From assembly GCF_900176165.1 (NCBI RefSeq), contig NZ_FWWU01000009.1:732001-796000 (forward strand): DNA of 64,000 nucleotides. Direction: 5' to 3'. This document shows, piece after piece, positions 39,947-50,595 of the stretch. Below the pieces are notes generated by a model. The model was not told where the DNA came from and searched no databases. It saw only the letters and a program-made list of their open reading frames with translations. Numbering within the stretch: position 1 is the stretch's first letter; every line of letters starts with the position of its first letter. Source of the DNA: Deinococcus hopiensis KR-140 (GTDB taxonomy: Bacteria > Deinococcota > Deinococci > Deinococcales > Deinococcaceae). Made by a program: the position numbers and the translations under genes.

Positions 39947-40291
39947 CTACATACGCAGGGCCAGATCGGCGTTTTTTCGCCCTGTTACGACCTTCAAGCG
40001 GAACAGCCCCTGTAAGTTCGTGTCAGAGACGGTGAATTTTGCAGGCCCAGCCGGGCAGGTGTGCGTCGCCCGTTTACTGAAGGAACGGGTCTGCAACTGG
40101 AAAACACGCACCCATAAGGATTCCAGTTCATCTGTGATGGGATAACGGGTCAACCCAAGCGGAACGAGCAGGAAAAACGGTGACCCAGAAGCGTGGAACC
40201 ACCGAAGCTGAGGGGAGGCAACGGATGATCCGGAAACTGTACCAGATGGCATTCCTCCGTTTAGAGGAATTTCCTCCGGCTTCCAATTCAA
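39947..40291 (-). CDS. hypothetical protein
   Basis: An open frame of 114 codons, MNWKPEEIPLNGGMPSGTVS, later LESLWVRVFQLQTRSFSKRA and LFRLKVVTGRKNADLALRM. The second half has natural-looking strands. No family and no good ribosome site are seen, and GC content is a little below its neighbours. It could be a real small gene or a chance frame. The rest of 39770-40668 shows only short degenerate coding pieces. Confidence 0.35.
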   Translation of the reverse strand: MNWKPEEIPLNGGMPSGTVSGSSVASPQLRWFHASGSPFFLLVPLGLTRYPITDELESLWVRVFQLQTRSFSKRATHTCPAGPAKFTVSDTNLQGLFRLKVVTGRKNADLALRM

Positions 40292-40668
40292 GTGGAACCT
40301 CTATCTTCCTTCGGCGGGGCGTGATGAACGGGCGGCATCAGCCCCACCGTAGCAGCGCTCCAGGCTCCGAGGTCGTCGAGAATCCTGCTGAGCCGTTGGC
40401 CGTGGGGGTCAGGGTATATTCCACCCGGGGAGGCACCTCCGGGTACATTGTCCGCTTCACGGCGCCGGACCGGACCGTTCCTGCGTGCGGAGGCGCTCGG
40501 TCAGCACCTTGGCCGTGCTTGGTACCGCGTCACGCGGGCTGCTCGCCTTCGGTATCCATTTGGAAAGGTCCTTTCGCTTTGGTGCGTTCTTCACGGGTCT
40601 CGCCCAGCAACGGTAGGGTCGACGCGGGCATTGCCCGTCCCATTGTCCACGCTCAGAAGGCAGGAACC

Positions 40669-41066
40669 ATGAACGACACGGCGTGTACGGTATTCGCACC
40701 GCAGCGGATAAATCCGGCGTTTGCGCGCGCCTTTAACTCGCGCCGCGTTGAACATCTGCTGGCGCTGTACGGGCCCGAAGCCCAATCCGTGCGGCCAGAC
40801 GGGCAGGTGGATCTGGGGATGGAGAGGCGTTGCGGGAGAACCTGCAGGGCCTGCAGGGCCTTGACGGTACGGTGACGGCGCGGAACATCCACGCGTTCGT
40901 CTCTGGAGACACCGCGCTGTTGCGGGCCCACTGGGAACTGACCACCACAGGGGCGGATGGTAAGCCGCTCCACCTGGAGGGCCACACCGCGGAGGTCGTG
41001 CAGCGTCAACCCGGGGGGCATTGGCTGTACGTCGTGGATCACCCCTTCGGCGCTGGTCCGCTGTAG
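40669..41066 (+). pseudogene. SnoaL-like / DUF4440 family protein, frameshifted
   Basis: It begins MNDTACTVFAPQRINPAFAR, AFNSRRVEHLLALYGPEAQS (ATG 40669 after GAAGGCAGGAACC), the first helix of the nuclear transport factor 2 fold. After VDLG it shifts frame and continues GEALRENLQGLQGL, ARNIHAFVSGDTALLRAHWE, LTTTG and LYVVDHPF to the stop. A single missing base near 40825 separates the parts. Members are small ligand-binding or isomerase-like proteins. Confidence 0.65.
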
Positions 41067-41133
41067 GGCAGAGCGTCACCGGCGGCGCAGGTTTCTCGGC
41101 AACCCTGACCCCACTCCTCCCGTATGTAGACCT

Positions 41134-41277
41134 ATGGAAAGCAAGCCGCAGGCGGCGCCCCCCCCCACATCCACCCCCGCCGTTTCCCCGGAATACGGCG
41201 TTCTGAGCCTACTTCTCCTGCCCATTGGCCTGTGGTGGCTGGGGCGCGCAGGCAAGAAGAAGGTCAGAGGCGAGTGA
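41134..41277 (+). CDS. small single-helix membrane protein
   Basis: 47 residues: a Pro/Thr-rich N-terminus (MESKPQAAPPPTSTPAV), one helix (YGVLSLLLLPIGLWWLG) and a basic tail RAGKKKVRGE. The topology is clear and the function is unknown. A TATGTA sequence lies upstream. Small proteins of this type are easily missed, and conservation would have to confirm it. Confidence 0.45.
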   Translation: MESKPQAAPPPTSTPAVSPEYGVLSLLLLPIGLWWLGRAGKKKVRGE

Positions 41278-42250
41278 GTTCGCGCACCGCTTCCTGGGGG
41301 CAAAAGGGCACGTACAGAGGCCGCCAGCCAGGCAACGTCCCTTCCCACACCCGCTCCGTCATCTCGGACAGCGGAGACGCAGGACACCCCCGCGCGGCGA
41401 GGGCGGTGGCACCGGCTCTCTGCTGGGATCCCGCAAGCCTGGGGGCAGCTTTCACCCACGCCCCGGGCTGACCCACGCTGGCCAGCAGTTCACCGTCCGA
41501 GGCGCTCAGTGTCAGGCGTGCTTGGCCTCGGTCCAGAGCAGGGGCGCAAGCAGCTGCGGCAGCGTGCGCGAGAGCAGGGCCGTTACACGCGCCTCCTGAT
41601 CCGCGCCGCTCGCCTTGACGTACACCGTTTCCCGGTCTGTCTCGGCCTGAAGTGCGGCCACCAGATCGAAGCTGGTAACGGTGGGGAGGTTCCCGGTGTC
41701 CGTTCGGCCCGTCACCCTGAGCGCCTTCCCCCAACACCTGCTCCGCCTCCTCTGGCCAGGCAGGGCGTTGCCACCTCCAAAGGTTGGGAATGGGGGTGGG
41801 ACTTCGGCCTCTGCCCAGCGCAGCCCTTTGCGAACGTCCGTCCCGAGTGCCCGGAGATGCGGCGCCCATGCCAGGCGTCGTGCAGCGGTCAGGGCTGCAG
41901 GCCCCCACGCGAGCGGCGGCCTGCACGAGGCTCCCGCGTTGCTCCGGGGCCAGTGTCGGCCACCACCTTCTTCATCCGTCCCCCTGCTCCGGTGGCCTCG
42001 CTGGCGCGCACGAAGGCCAGCTCTCCCCGATACGTCTCGGTGAAGCCGCCCTCGCAAACGCTGCCCTGCCCCAACTGGCTGAGCAGCCTGACCGGCACTG
42101 GGCTCGCCCTGCTGGGGTCCAGGTCTGACGGGTTGGGAATGGCTGAATGCCGATGTAGACGGTAGGTGGCGCGGCAGTGGCAGGCGTGAATTGCGCGGAC
42201 GCCACCCCGAACGGCAGAAGCAGGGCAGGCAGGAGGATCAGGCGGCTCAT
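41264..42250 (-). pseudogene. secreted protein gene with several frameshifts
   Basis: It starts with a signal peptide, MSRLILLPALLLPFGVASAQ, then FTPATAAPPTVYIGIQPFP. The protein then switches frame: NPSDLDPSRASPVPVRLLSQ, LGQGSVCEGGFTETYRGELA; then HLRALGTDVRKGLRWAEAEV; then EEAEQVLGEGAQG; then FDLVAALQAETDRETVYVKA; then EMTERVWEGTLPGWRPLYVP up to the stop. The 987-base span equals 329 codons, so indels nearly balance. The family is not recognised; it was a periplasmic or secreted protein. Confidence 0.6.
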
Positions 42251-42306
42251 CCCCGCAGGCGAACGGCCCCCGCATCCCACCGCTGCCGCATGTGGCCGCG
42301 CCCCCG

Positions 42307-42312
42307 TATCCT
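42307..42312 (+). promoter_or_regulatory. -10 box TATCCT for gltX
   Basis: TATCCT lies 7 bases before ATG 42320 and fixes the gltX start over the longer open frame from 42191. Confidence 0.55.
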
Positions 42313-42319
42313 GTGCTCC

Positions 42320-43759
<1,440 letters not shown>

Positions 43760-43779
43760 GGGCGCCAGGGGCAGAGGGC

Positions 43780-44992
43780 GTCACCGACGCATCGCTCTCG
43801 CTTCTCCCCGTTGACGCCTCGCCGCCCTGCGGCAGCTTCAGCACCTTGATCCGCCCACGCCCACTTTCGTCGACCATGGCCAGTTGGTCCAGTCCCAGGG
43901 CGAGGGTGGGCCAGCCGCGCTCACTGCCAAAGACGTTCCAGACGACCGGGTGGCGCTTTAGCGCATGTGTCAGAACGAGGACTTCTTTTTGACCGGGCCC
44001 GGCGGGCGAACTTGAATGGGCATGGGGAGAATGGTGCCGTGAGGGGTGCCCTTCCACGCACGGCGTCATTCGGACAAATGCTTTAGCCGTCCCAGGCGCT
44101 GCACGACGACCTGCCCGCTGTCGAAGGCCGCGTAGAGCGTGTTGTCCGGCTGGTCTTCAGGTCCGTGGCCTGCGTGCCGTGGAGGGCTGGACTTGGGCGA
44201 GCAGGAAGGCGGCGGCGGTGCGCCACCCGGCCACCCCGGTGGCCCCCTCGTTGGCCGCCACGAACTGACCGTCAGGGCTGAAGCTGGGGGATCGCCAGAC
44301 TCCCGTTTGTTCGCCCGCTTCAGGTCTTGCACCCCCCGCCCTCCCCGTTCCACACCCGTACGGACCAGGACCCTGGTCCGTTCAGGCAATCTGGGGGCGG
44401 CGGCGAGACCTTGAGGCGGCGCGAGGGGGGTCCGGAGTCCACACCTTCACCGGACGCTTTCCGGTGGTGACGGCCACCAAGCCGCCATCCGGGCTGACGT
44501 GGAGACGCTGGAAGCGGACGGGAAGGGAACGCAGGAGCCGGCCACTGCGGGTGTCCCACCGGCGAAAGCCCGCTGTGTCCTGGGTCAGGAGAAACCGTCC
44601 CTCCGGGGTGAACTGCGGGTCAAAGGCGAACTCGGTGCCCTCTGGAGTCCCGCAAGACAGTCACTTTTCGGCCCCCCGTCACGTTCCACACGGCCACCTC
44701 GCAGCGTGGGAAATCCAGCTCCACCGCCACAACGCGGCCCCCGGGCGTGACCAGGGGGGCGCAGTTTGACGTTCTCGGAGAACTTCACGGCGTGTGCAGC
44801 GCCCTGGCTGAAAAAGACCGCCGCCGCACCGTCCGGGTCCACGGCGACGGTCTGCCGGGCATCCACGAAGAGGGCCGCCCAGGCATTCGGATGCCGCAGA
44901 CTTTGCAACAGTGTGGCGGGCGCGGCCACCTGGGCAAAGGTTCGCAGAGTCGGCAAGACCGGCAGGAGCGCGCGTATGACGGTCCGGGTCAC
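43780..44992 (-). pseudogene. WD40-repeat-like protein, frameshifted and split by a MITE
   Basis: Reading from 44992: VTRTVIRALLPVLPTLRTFA, then VVAVELDFPRCEVAVWNVTG, FTPEGRFLLTQDTAGFRRWD, TRSGRLLRSLPVRFQRLHVS, PDGGLVAVTTGKRPVKVWTP, FSPDGQFVAANEGATG and NTLYAAFDSGQVVVQRLGRL. These are WD40-type blades in at least three frames. MITE copy C follows, and then KRHPVVWNVFGSERGWPTLA, LGLDQLAMVDESGRGRIKVL. Removing the element with one TA joins LGRL to KRHP in frame. Confidence 0.75.
43961..44083. mobile_element. MITE copy C (123 bp, inside WD40-like gene)
   Basis: Flanked by TA at 43959 and TA at 44084. The ends are GCGCATGTGTC and GACAAATGCTT. Interior blocks match copies A and B: TTTTTGACCGGGCCCGGCGG, GCGAACTTGAATGGGCATGG, GGAGAATGGTGCCGTGAGGG. 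It is exactly as long as copy B. Excision with one TA restores the reading frame of the host gene. Confidence 0.88.
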
Positions 44993-45007
44993 TTGTGGAG
45001 CTAAACA

Positions 45008-45037
45008 GCTGCTGAAAGCTGGGTGCTGACGGCTGAA
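45008..45037 (+). repeat. intergenic GCTGACGG-type short repeat
   Basis: AGCTGCTGAAAGCTGGGTGC followed by TGACGGCTGA lies upstream of the B12-binding subunit gene. It resembles the sites at 20711 and 55446. Confidence 0.4.
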
Positions 45038-45091
45038 CGCGCCCTCACCGCGCTAACATGGCTCCAAACGCTCGTTAGGAGGACAGAAACT

Positions 45092-45511
<420 letters not shown>

Positions 45512-45521
45512 ACCCGTTTCA

Positions 45522-46685
45522 TTGGACGTGGGTCAGGCTTCGGCCGCCCTGCCCCTCGGCCGTCTCGCGCCGCTGTACGCCGCGCAGGCCCTCGCCACTG
45601 GAGCCACCACCGTCAGCACGGTCCTCGCCAGCCTGATCATGAGCAGTCTGGGCCGCGAGAGCCTCTCGGGGCTGCCCTCTACCCTCATCAGCACGTCAGC
45701 GGCGCTCTCGGCGGGCTTGTTTGGCGCGCTGATGCTGCGCTCGGGCCGTAAGCTGGGCCTGGGACTGGCCTTTACCCTGGGGGCGTGCGGTGCGGTGCTG
45801 GGCTTTCTGGGTGCGCGGGCGGCTGTGACGCCCCTCTTTCTCCTCGGCGCGTGCATGATGGGCGCGGCGCAGGGCGGCTACCAGCAGGCCCGCTACGCCG
45901 CCGCCGAAAGTGTGCCCGAGTCGCGTAGGGGCACGGCCCTGGGCGCCTTAATGCTGATGAGCGTGCTGGGCTCCTTCCTGATCACGGGCTTCTCGGGCGC
46001 GGTGGAGGGCCTGGGGACTCGCCTGGGAACGACGGCAGAGGTGGCCGGGTGGCTCGTTGGGGGCGGCCTGCTGGGTGTGGCCGCGCTGCTGATGGCGCTG
46101 TGGGTGCCCGTCATCCCAGTACAGGCGGGAGCGCGGGCTCGCCTTTCCGTCCGCGAGGCCTTCGCGCTGCCCGGCGTCCGCTCCACTGCGCTCGCGCTCG
46201 CTACCGCTCAGGGACTCATGGTCACGCTGATGAGCTTGACGCCTTTGCGGGCGCATCACCTGGGCATGGACCACGGGAGTGTGGCGGTGTTGATCTCGGG
46301 GCATATCGCGGGGATGTTCGGTTTCGGCTGGCTCACTGGGCCCCTCATTGACCGCCTGGGGTTGCGTGTGGGGTACGTGGGTGGCGCGGGACTGCTCGCC
46401 GCCGCTGCCCTGACCGCTCCGTTGTCGGGCGCGGCTCCGCTGGCGCTCAGCATGTTCCTGCTGGGTCTGGGGTGGAACCTCGCCTTCGTCACCGGCAGCA
46501 AGGCGATGGCGCGCACCCCCGCCGCTCAGGGCGTGACCGATGGACTGGGCTACGTCTCTGCGGGAGTTGGAACCCTGTTGGGCGGCGTGGTGATCGCCCA
46601 CGTCGGTTTTCCCGCGCTGGCCCTCGCCTGCGCCGCGCTGGCGCTGCTCCCGCTGCTGAGCGCCTGGCGGGTGGCAAAGAGGTAG
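45522..46685 (+). CDS. MFS transporter
   Basis: About 387 residues with twelve hydrophobic segments. Typical MFS features are LMLRSGRKLGLGLAFTLG between helices 2 and 3, and GPLIDRLGLRVGYVGGAGLL in the second half. The fold is likely to export or import a small molecule; the substrate is not evident. The start is uncertain: TTG 45522 or GTG 45528, and TTG 45480 would overlap the upstream gene. It is close enough to the B12-subunit gene to share its transcript. Confidence 0.83.
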   Translation: MDVGQASAALPLGRLAPLYAAQALATGATTVSTVLASLIMSSLGRESLSGLPSTLISTSAALSAGLFGALMLRSGRKLGLGLAFTLGACGAVLGFLGARAAVTPLFLLGACMMGAAQGGYQQARYAAAESVPESRRGTALGALMLMSVLGSFLITGFSGAVEGLGTRLGTTAEVAGWLVGGGLLGVAALLMALWVPVIPVQAGARARLSVREAFALPGVRSTALALATAQGLMVTLMSLTPLRAHHLGMDHGSVAVLISGHIAGMFGFGWLTGPLIDRLGLRVGYVGGAGLLAAAALTAPLSGAAPLALSMFLLGLGWNLAFVTGSKAMARTPAAQGVTDGLGYVSAGVGTLLGGVVIAHVGFPALALACAALALLPLLSAWRVAKR

Positions 46686-46690
46686 GAGCA

Positions 46691-46733
46691 AAGGCGAAGG
46701 GCCGCAGCATGATGTGCTGCGGCCCTTCGCCTT
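46691..46733. terminator. strong bidirectional terminator
   Basis: A 19-bp perfect inverted repeat (46691-46709 with 46715-46733, ending AGCA and TGCT) and a 5-base loop. It lies between the MFS gene and the convergent tRNA-Ser and can serve both. Confidence 0.8.
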
Positions 46734-46735
46734 GT

Positions 46736-46826
<91 letters not shown>

Positions 46827-47257
46827 AGCGCAGAGCAGATTAGCGGACGAAGGCGGCCAGCGCAAGGGGCGGGGGCATCAGGGGGCCCTCAAAGGAAGTG
46901 GAGAGGGCCCGTTGGGGCGCTCCGCACTCAGAGATTCTGGCCACTGGGCTCGAAACAGTCTGGGGTCTATTTCTGGTCCGCTTGCACGCCCATTGTGCAA
47001 AAAGAGGACGCTTCCCTGCGCCGCGGGGCAGTATTTCACCACGAAGCTTTGAGGGTGTGGGGCAGGATTTCGGCGCTTCTTTATTTGGGCCGCAATGTGT
47101 TTGGGTGGCGCTTTTGGAAGGCCGAGCTTATCCGGGTGACGTCCTTTGGCCCATCTGCGCCTCCGCCAGCGGGCCGATGTACAGCGGGAGGGCAAAGGAG
47201 CATCGTGGGAACAACCGGAGGCGAGGACGCTGGGCCGGTGCAAAGGAGAAAATCACC

Positions 47258-47401
47258 GTGACCCACTACCAGAACGACCGCGCCCAAGACCTCCAGGCCG
47301 GGGCCCAGCACCGCCGCGAGGCCCGCGCCGCCCGTCAGGCCACCGCTGGAACCCTCCGCATGTCTCTCCTGACCTTCTGGCGTCAGGTCCGCGTCGGGTG
47401 A
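47258..47401 (+). CDS. 47-residue basic small protein
   Basis: GTG 47258 is preceded by AAAGGAG at 8 bases. The product reads VTHYQNDRAQDLQAGAQHRR, EARAARQATAGTLRMSLLTF, WRQVRVG: a charged, Ala/Arg-rich helix and an aromatic C-terminus. A hairpin follows 20 bases after the stop. Ribosome site, size and terminator together suggest a real gene, though no family is recognised. The region 46827-47257 upstream shows nothing else. Confidence 0.55.
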   Translation: MTHYQNDRAQDLQAGAQHRREARAARQATAGTLRMSLLTFWRQVRVG

Positions 47402-47420
47402 AAGTCCTGTGCACCACGGA

Positions 47421-47452
47421 GCAGCGCCCTTCCGGTTTAGAAGGGGCGCTGC
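47421..47452 (+). terminator. terminator after small protein gene
   Basis: GCAGCGCCCTT with AAGGGGCGCTGC (one bulged base) around a 9-base loop. The following DNA to 47742 has only a short hydrophobic frame (KAAQTVALMLINTARYALVV) of doubtful reality. Confidence 0.6.
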
Positions 47453-47742
47453 ACTTCATTCTGTTTGGGGTAGGGGAGGTTGGCAAGTATCAAGGCGGCC
47501 CAGACGGTCGCCTTGATGCTGATCAATACAGCGCGGTATGCGCTGGTGGTCAACTGTGTGCTGGACCCGGGAGGCAGAAAGAGCGGGACAGTCGGACAGG
47601 ACGCCACTTCTCAATGCTCTGAGTTGTGCTGCGCACGCCCTTGAATCGCCCCACAGCCCCTTACCGGAAGGCGTGCTCGGTCCTGCCAACCTCGGCGAAA
47701 TAGGGCAGACTGGGGCATCTTTCCAAGCAGAGGTGCTCGCTT

Positions 47743-49005
47743 TTGATACACGAAACGATCTTTACCGTGGAGGCCACGCCCTTCAAATTTGGCCCCGGTG
47801 CGGCGGCGGACGCCGGCTGGGAGTTGCAACGCCTCGGCGTGCGGCGGGCCTTCGTGGTCATGGACCCGCGCGTCGCCGAGCTGGGCCTCGCGGCCCGCGT
47901 GCTGGCGGCTATTCACGCGGTGGGCATCGAGACCGTGGTGTACAGCGCCGTGCGCGTTGAGCCGACGCTGGAATCGCTGCAGGACGCGGTAGAGGCGGCG
48001 CGGCGGGCGGGGGTGGACGGCTTTGTGGCCCTTGGCGGTGGCTCCACCATCGATACGGCCAAAGTCGCCAACCTCATTACCTCAGACGGCGGCGAGATCA
48101 TGGCGTACGTGAATCCGCCTATCGGGGAGGGGCGCAAACCGGGAGGGACGCTGCGGCCCCTCCTCGCGCTGCCCACCACTTCCGGCTCGGGGTCCGAGGC
48201 CACCACCGTCGCCATCCTCGATTTGCCACATCTCGGCGTCAAAACGGGCATCTCGCACCGCTCACTGCGGCCCGCGCAGGCCATCGTGGACCCGGAGCTG
48301 AGCGCCACCGCTCCAGCATCCGTGACCGCCGCTGCTGGGCTGGACGTGGTGTGCCACGCCGCCGAGTCCTTTCTGGCCCGCCCGTACACCTCCCGTCCCC
48401 GGCCCACATCACCCCAGGAGCGCCCCCCGTACCAGGGCAGCAATCCGGTGGCGGACGTATGGGCGGCGCAGGCGCTGCGTTCCGGGGGACAGTTTCTTCG
48501 GCGGGCGGTGACGGACGCGCACGATCTGGAAGCCCGGGGCGCGATGATGCTCGCCGCCACGATGGCCGGCGTGGGCTTCGGTTCGGCGGGCGTTCACATT
48601 CCGCACGCCTGCGCGTATCCCATCGCCGGGTTGCGGCACGACTACCGCGCGCCGGGATACCCGGCGGAGCGCGCCTTCGTTCCCCACGGCCTGAGCGTGA
48701 TTGTGACGGCTCCCGCCGCCTTCCGCTTCACCTACGACGCTGACCCGGCCCGGCACGAGGAAGCCGCCCGCCTGCTGACCGGGCGGGAGGAACGCGGGCG
48801 TGAGGCCCTGCCCACTGCCCTGCTCGCCCTGATGCGTGACGTGGGCGCGCCGCTGGGCCTGAGGGAACTCGGCTACGGCGCGCCGGACCTGCCCCGGCTG
48901 GTGGAGGGGGCGCTGAAGCAGCAGCGGCTTCTGGCCGTCGCGCCCCTGACGCCCAGTCCCGCGGATCTGGAACGCATTTTGCGCCAGTCGCTGGAGCCGG
49001 CGTGA
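47743..49005 (+). CDS. hydroxyacid-oxoacid transhydrogenase (iron-containing ADH family)
   Basis: A 420-residue group III alcohol dehydrogenase of the HOT (ADHFE1) type. The nucleotide site is GGGSTIDTAKVANLI and LPTTSGSGSEATTVAIL. RPYTSRPRPTSPQERPPYQG is characteristic of HOT. Metal-binding residues are in VVCHAAESF and HIPHACAYPIAG. HOT couples oxidation of gamma-hydroxybutyrate to reduction of 2-oxoglutarate. The start is TTG 47743 (LIHETIFTVE). The thioesterase gene overlaps its stop by GTGA. Confidence 0.9.
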   Translation: MIHETIFTVEATPFKFGPGAAADAGWELQRLGVRRAFVVMDPRVAELGLAARVLAAIHAVGIETVVYSAVRVEPTLESLQDAVEAARRAGVDGFVALGGGSTIDTAKVANLITSDGGEIMAYVNPPIGEGRKPGGTLRPLLALPTTSGSGSEATTVAILDLPHLGVKTGISHRSLRPAQAIVDPELSATAPASVTAAAGLDVVCHAAESFLARPYTSRPRPTSPQERPPYQGSNPVADVWAAQALRSGGQFLRRAVTDAHDLEARGAMMLAATMAGVGFGSAGVHIPHACAYPIAGLRHDYRAPGYPAERAFVPHGLSVIVTAPAAFRFTYDADPARHEEAARLLTGREERGREALPTALLALMRDVGAPLGLRELGYGAPDLPRLVEGALKQQRLLAVAPLTPSPADLERILRQSLEPA

Positions 49006-49445
49006 CCGGTCCACAAGCAAAAGGACGGGGCGTCCGCACGGACTACCGCCACCTCGCGCCCATCACCACGCGCTGGATGGACAACGACGTGTACGGGCAC
49101 GTCAACAACGCCACGTACTATTCGTACTTCGACACAGCGGTCAACACGCACCTGATCCGCCAGGGCGCGCTGGGTCCCGCCCACGGCCCCGTCATCGGCC
49201 TCGTGGTGGAGTCGGGGTGCCGCTACGCCGCGCCCATCTCCTTTCCTGACGCGGTGACGGCGGGCTTGCGGGTAGGCCGGGTGGGGAGCAGCAGCGTGCG
49301 CTACGAGATCGGCCTCTTTCGCAACGGCGAATCCCAAGCTGCTGCGGAGGGTTTTTTCATTCACGTGTACGTGGACCGGGAAACGCGCCGCCCGGTGCCG
49401 CTGCCCCCGGAGTTGCGGCGGGTGGTGGAGGGGCTGCTGCAGTGA
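49002..49445 (+). CDS. acyl-CoA thioesterase (YbgC-like hotdog)
   Basis: 147 residues with the active-site block RWMDNDVYGHVNNATYYSYF, the D-x-Y-G-H-V-N-N signature of 4HBT thioesterases, followed by hotdog strands. It should hydrolyse acyl-CoA thioesters. GTG overlaps the stop of the HOT gene by 4 bases, so both enzymes are made from one mRNA and may act on the same organic acid pathway. Confidence 0.88.
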   Translation: MTGPQAKGRGVRTDYRHLAPITTRWMDNDVYGHVNNATYYSYFDTAVNTHLIRQGALGPAHGPVIGLVVESGCRYAAPISFPDAVTAGLRVGRVGSSSVRYEIGLFRNGESQAAAEGFFIHVYVDRETRRPVPLPPELRRVVEGLLQ

Positions 49446-49451
49446 AACTGG

Positions 49452-49485
49452 GGGCAAAGGGCCGAAAGAGGCTGGCCCTTCGCCC
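49452..49485. terminator. terminator between convergent thioesterase genes
   Basis: GGGCAAAGGGCC pairs with GGCCCTTCGCCC (one mismatch) around a 10-base loop. Confidence 0.65.
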
Positions 49486-49502
49486 TCAGCGCTCCGCTTC
49501 CC

Positions 49503-49988
49503 TCACCCCCTGCGCCGCAGATACCAGTGCGCCACCGCGCGCATCACTTCCTTGTCCTCGCCGTCGCGCACACTGACGTTCAGGACGAGGCGGGCCCGGC
49601 CCTGCGCCGCGTATTCGGCGTGAGCCGTGGGCAGGGCGGCTGTGCGCACCTCTGCGTGGGCCTTCAGATCGCCCTTGGCGCGGGCAACGTAGTGCGTCTC
49701 CAGCTTCTCGATGAGGGGCACGGCCTCCCCGAGCTGCGCGGCGAAGGCCCCGGCGAAGGCGGCTCCGCTCACCGCCTCGGCCAGCAGGAACTGCGCCCCG
49801 GCGTGGATGGTGCCGAGGTGGTTGCGAAAGGGCGCGGTGTCGGGGCAGATCCCTTCTGCCCAGCCCACGCCCACTTCAGTGATCTGCACACCTACAGTGG
49901 CGTTCATGGGAATGGCGTGCAAGGCGGACTTTACGGCCTCTGCGGCGGGAACGGGAAGGCCAGGGCGGGCGGTCTGGGGCTGGGTCAT
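49503..49988 (-). CDS. DUF4442 / PaaI-type thioesterase
   Basis: 161 residues of the PaaI-like hotdog group (DUF4442). The core NHLGTIHAGAQFLLAEAVSG contains the N-x-x-G-x-x-H-x-G arrangement, and the terminal strands end in VAHWYLRRRG. It probably hydrolyses a CoA thioester. ATG 49988 has a GGAGGT ribosome site. A palindrome at 50021-50035 lies upstream and may be its operator. Confidence 0.85.
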   Translation of the reverse strand: MTQPQTARPGLPVPAAEAVKSALHAIPMNATVGVQITEVGVGWAEGICPDTAPFRNHLGTIHAGAQFLLAEAVSGAAFAGAFAAQLGEAVPLIEKLETHYVARAKGDLKAHAEVRTAALPTAHAEYAAQGRARLVLNVSVRDGEDKEVMRAVAHWYLRRRG

Positions 49989-50020
49989 GGGAAAACCTCC
50001 GTACCTCTCGAACTGAGATT

Positions 50021-50035
50021 TTGAACTTGGTTCAA
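50021..50035. promoter_or_regulatory. palindrome TTGAAC-TTG-GTTCAA
   Basis: A perfect 6-3-6 inverted repeat 33 bases upstream of the DUF4442 start. A very similar site, CTGGACTTGGTTCAA, lies upstream of the subtilisin-like gene at 62017. It may be a regulator binding site. Confidence 0.5.
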
Positions 50036-50595
50036 GTATACGGGTCTTCGAGGTAGCGCTTCAGCACGGAGAGAGGGGGATAGCTCCCGTCTCGCAGGGC
50101 CGCTTCCACCTTCCGCGCATGCGTCCAGGCCGCCTCCGCGAGAGGAGGGGAGGCGAGGCCCGCCTCCACCGCCTCTTCCAGCTCGTCGCCGTCGATGACC
50201 TGCGTGGCGTCCACCCGCCAGGGCTCAGCCTTCCCGGGGTGACCAATCACGTCGAGGTACAGGTCGTCGGTCCAGGGCAGGCCGTCCTCACCCACGCCCT
50301 CGCCGCCGTGGACGTCCACGTAGAACTGCCTGGGGTGTCCTGAGGCGTCGAGTTGCACGGTCATCGCGTCGCCCAGCACACCCTCGCCGCTTCCCGTGGG
50401 GTGGGCACGCACCCAGCGGAAGCCGCTGTCGAGGATACGCACCTGGCTGTTCGCCCCGGGAACCGGTACGTCCAGCGGGCGGATCACCGTATGGGCGGTG
50501 AAATCCACGATCACGAAGCCGGGAATGTGCGTGACGGCCTGGGTGTGGTCCGTGACGCGGGCCCAGCGCCGCAGGTCAAAGACCTTGCGCTTCAC
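50032..50595 (-). CDS. DUF402 domain protein
   Basis: A 187-residue DUF402 family protein. The core HPRQFYVDVHGGEGVGEDGL and WTDDLYLDVIGHPG matches the DUF402 beta-barrel with its D-x-Y-L-D metal-site residues; relatives hydrolyse nucleoside diphosphates or affect RNA. The C-terminal region LEEAVEAGLASPPLAEAAW is helical. Its start overlaps the purN stop (ATGA), so it is in an operon with purN and may deal with nucleotides. Confidence 0.87.
   Translation of the reverse strand: MKRKVFDLRRWARVTDHTQAVTHIPGFVIVDFTAHTVIRPLDVPVPGANSQVRILDSGFRWVRAHPTGSGEGVLGDAMTVQLDASGHPRQFYVDVHGGEGVGEDGLPWTDDLYLDVIGHPGKAEPWRVDATQVIDGDELEEAVEAGLASPPLAEAAWTHARKVEAALRDGSYPPLSVLKRYLEDPYT

Noticed and set aside
47480..47640. 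A small protein starting LASIKAAQTVALMLINTARY
   Set aside because: The GGGGAGG sequence is too close to the TTG to serve it, and the second half is not protein-like.
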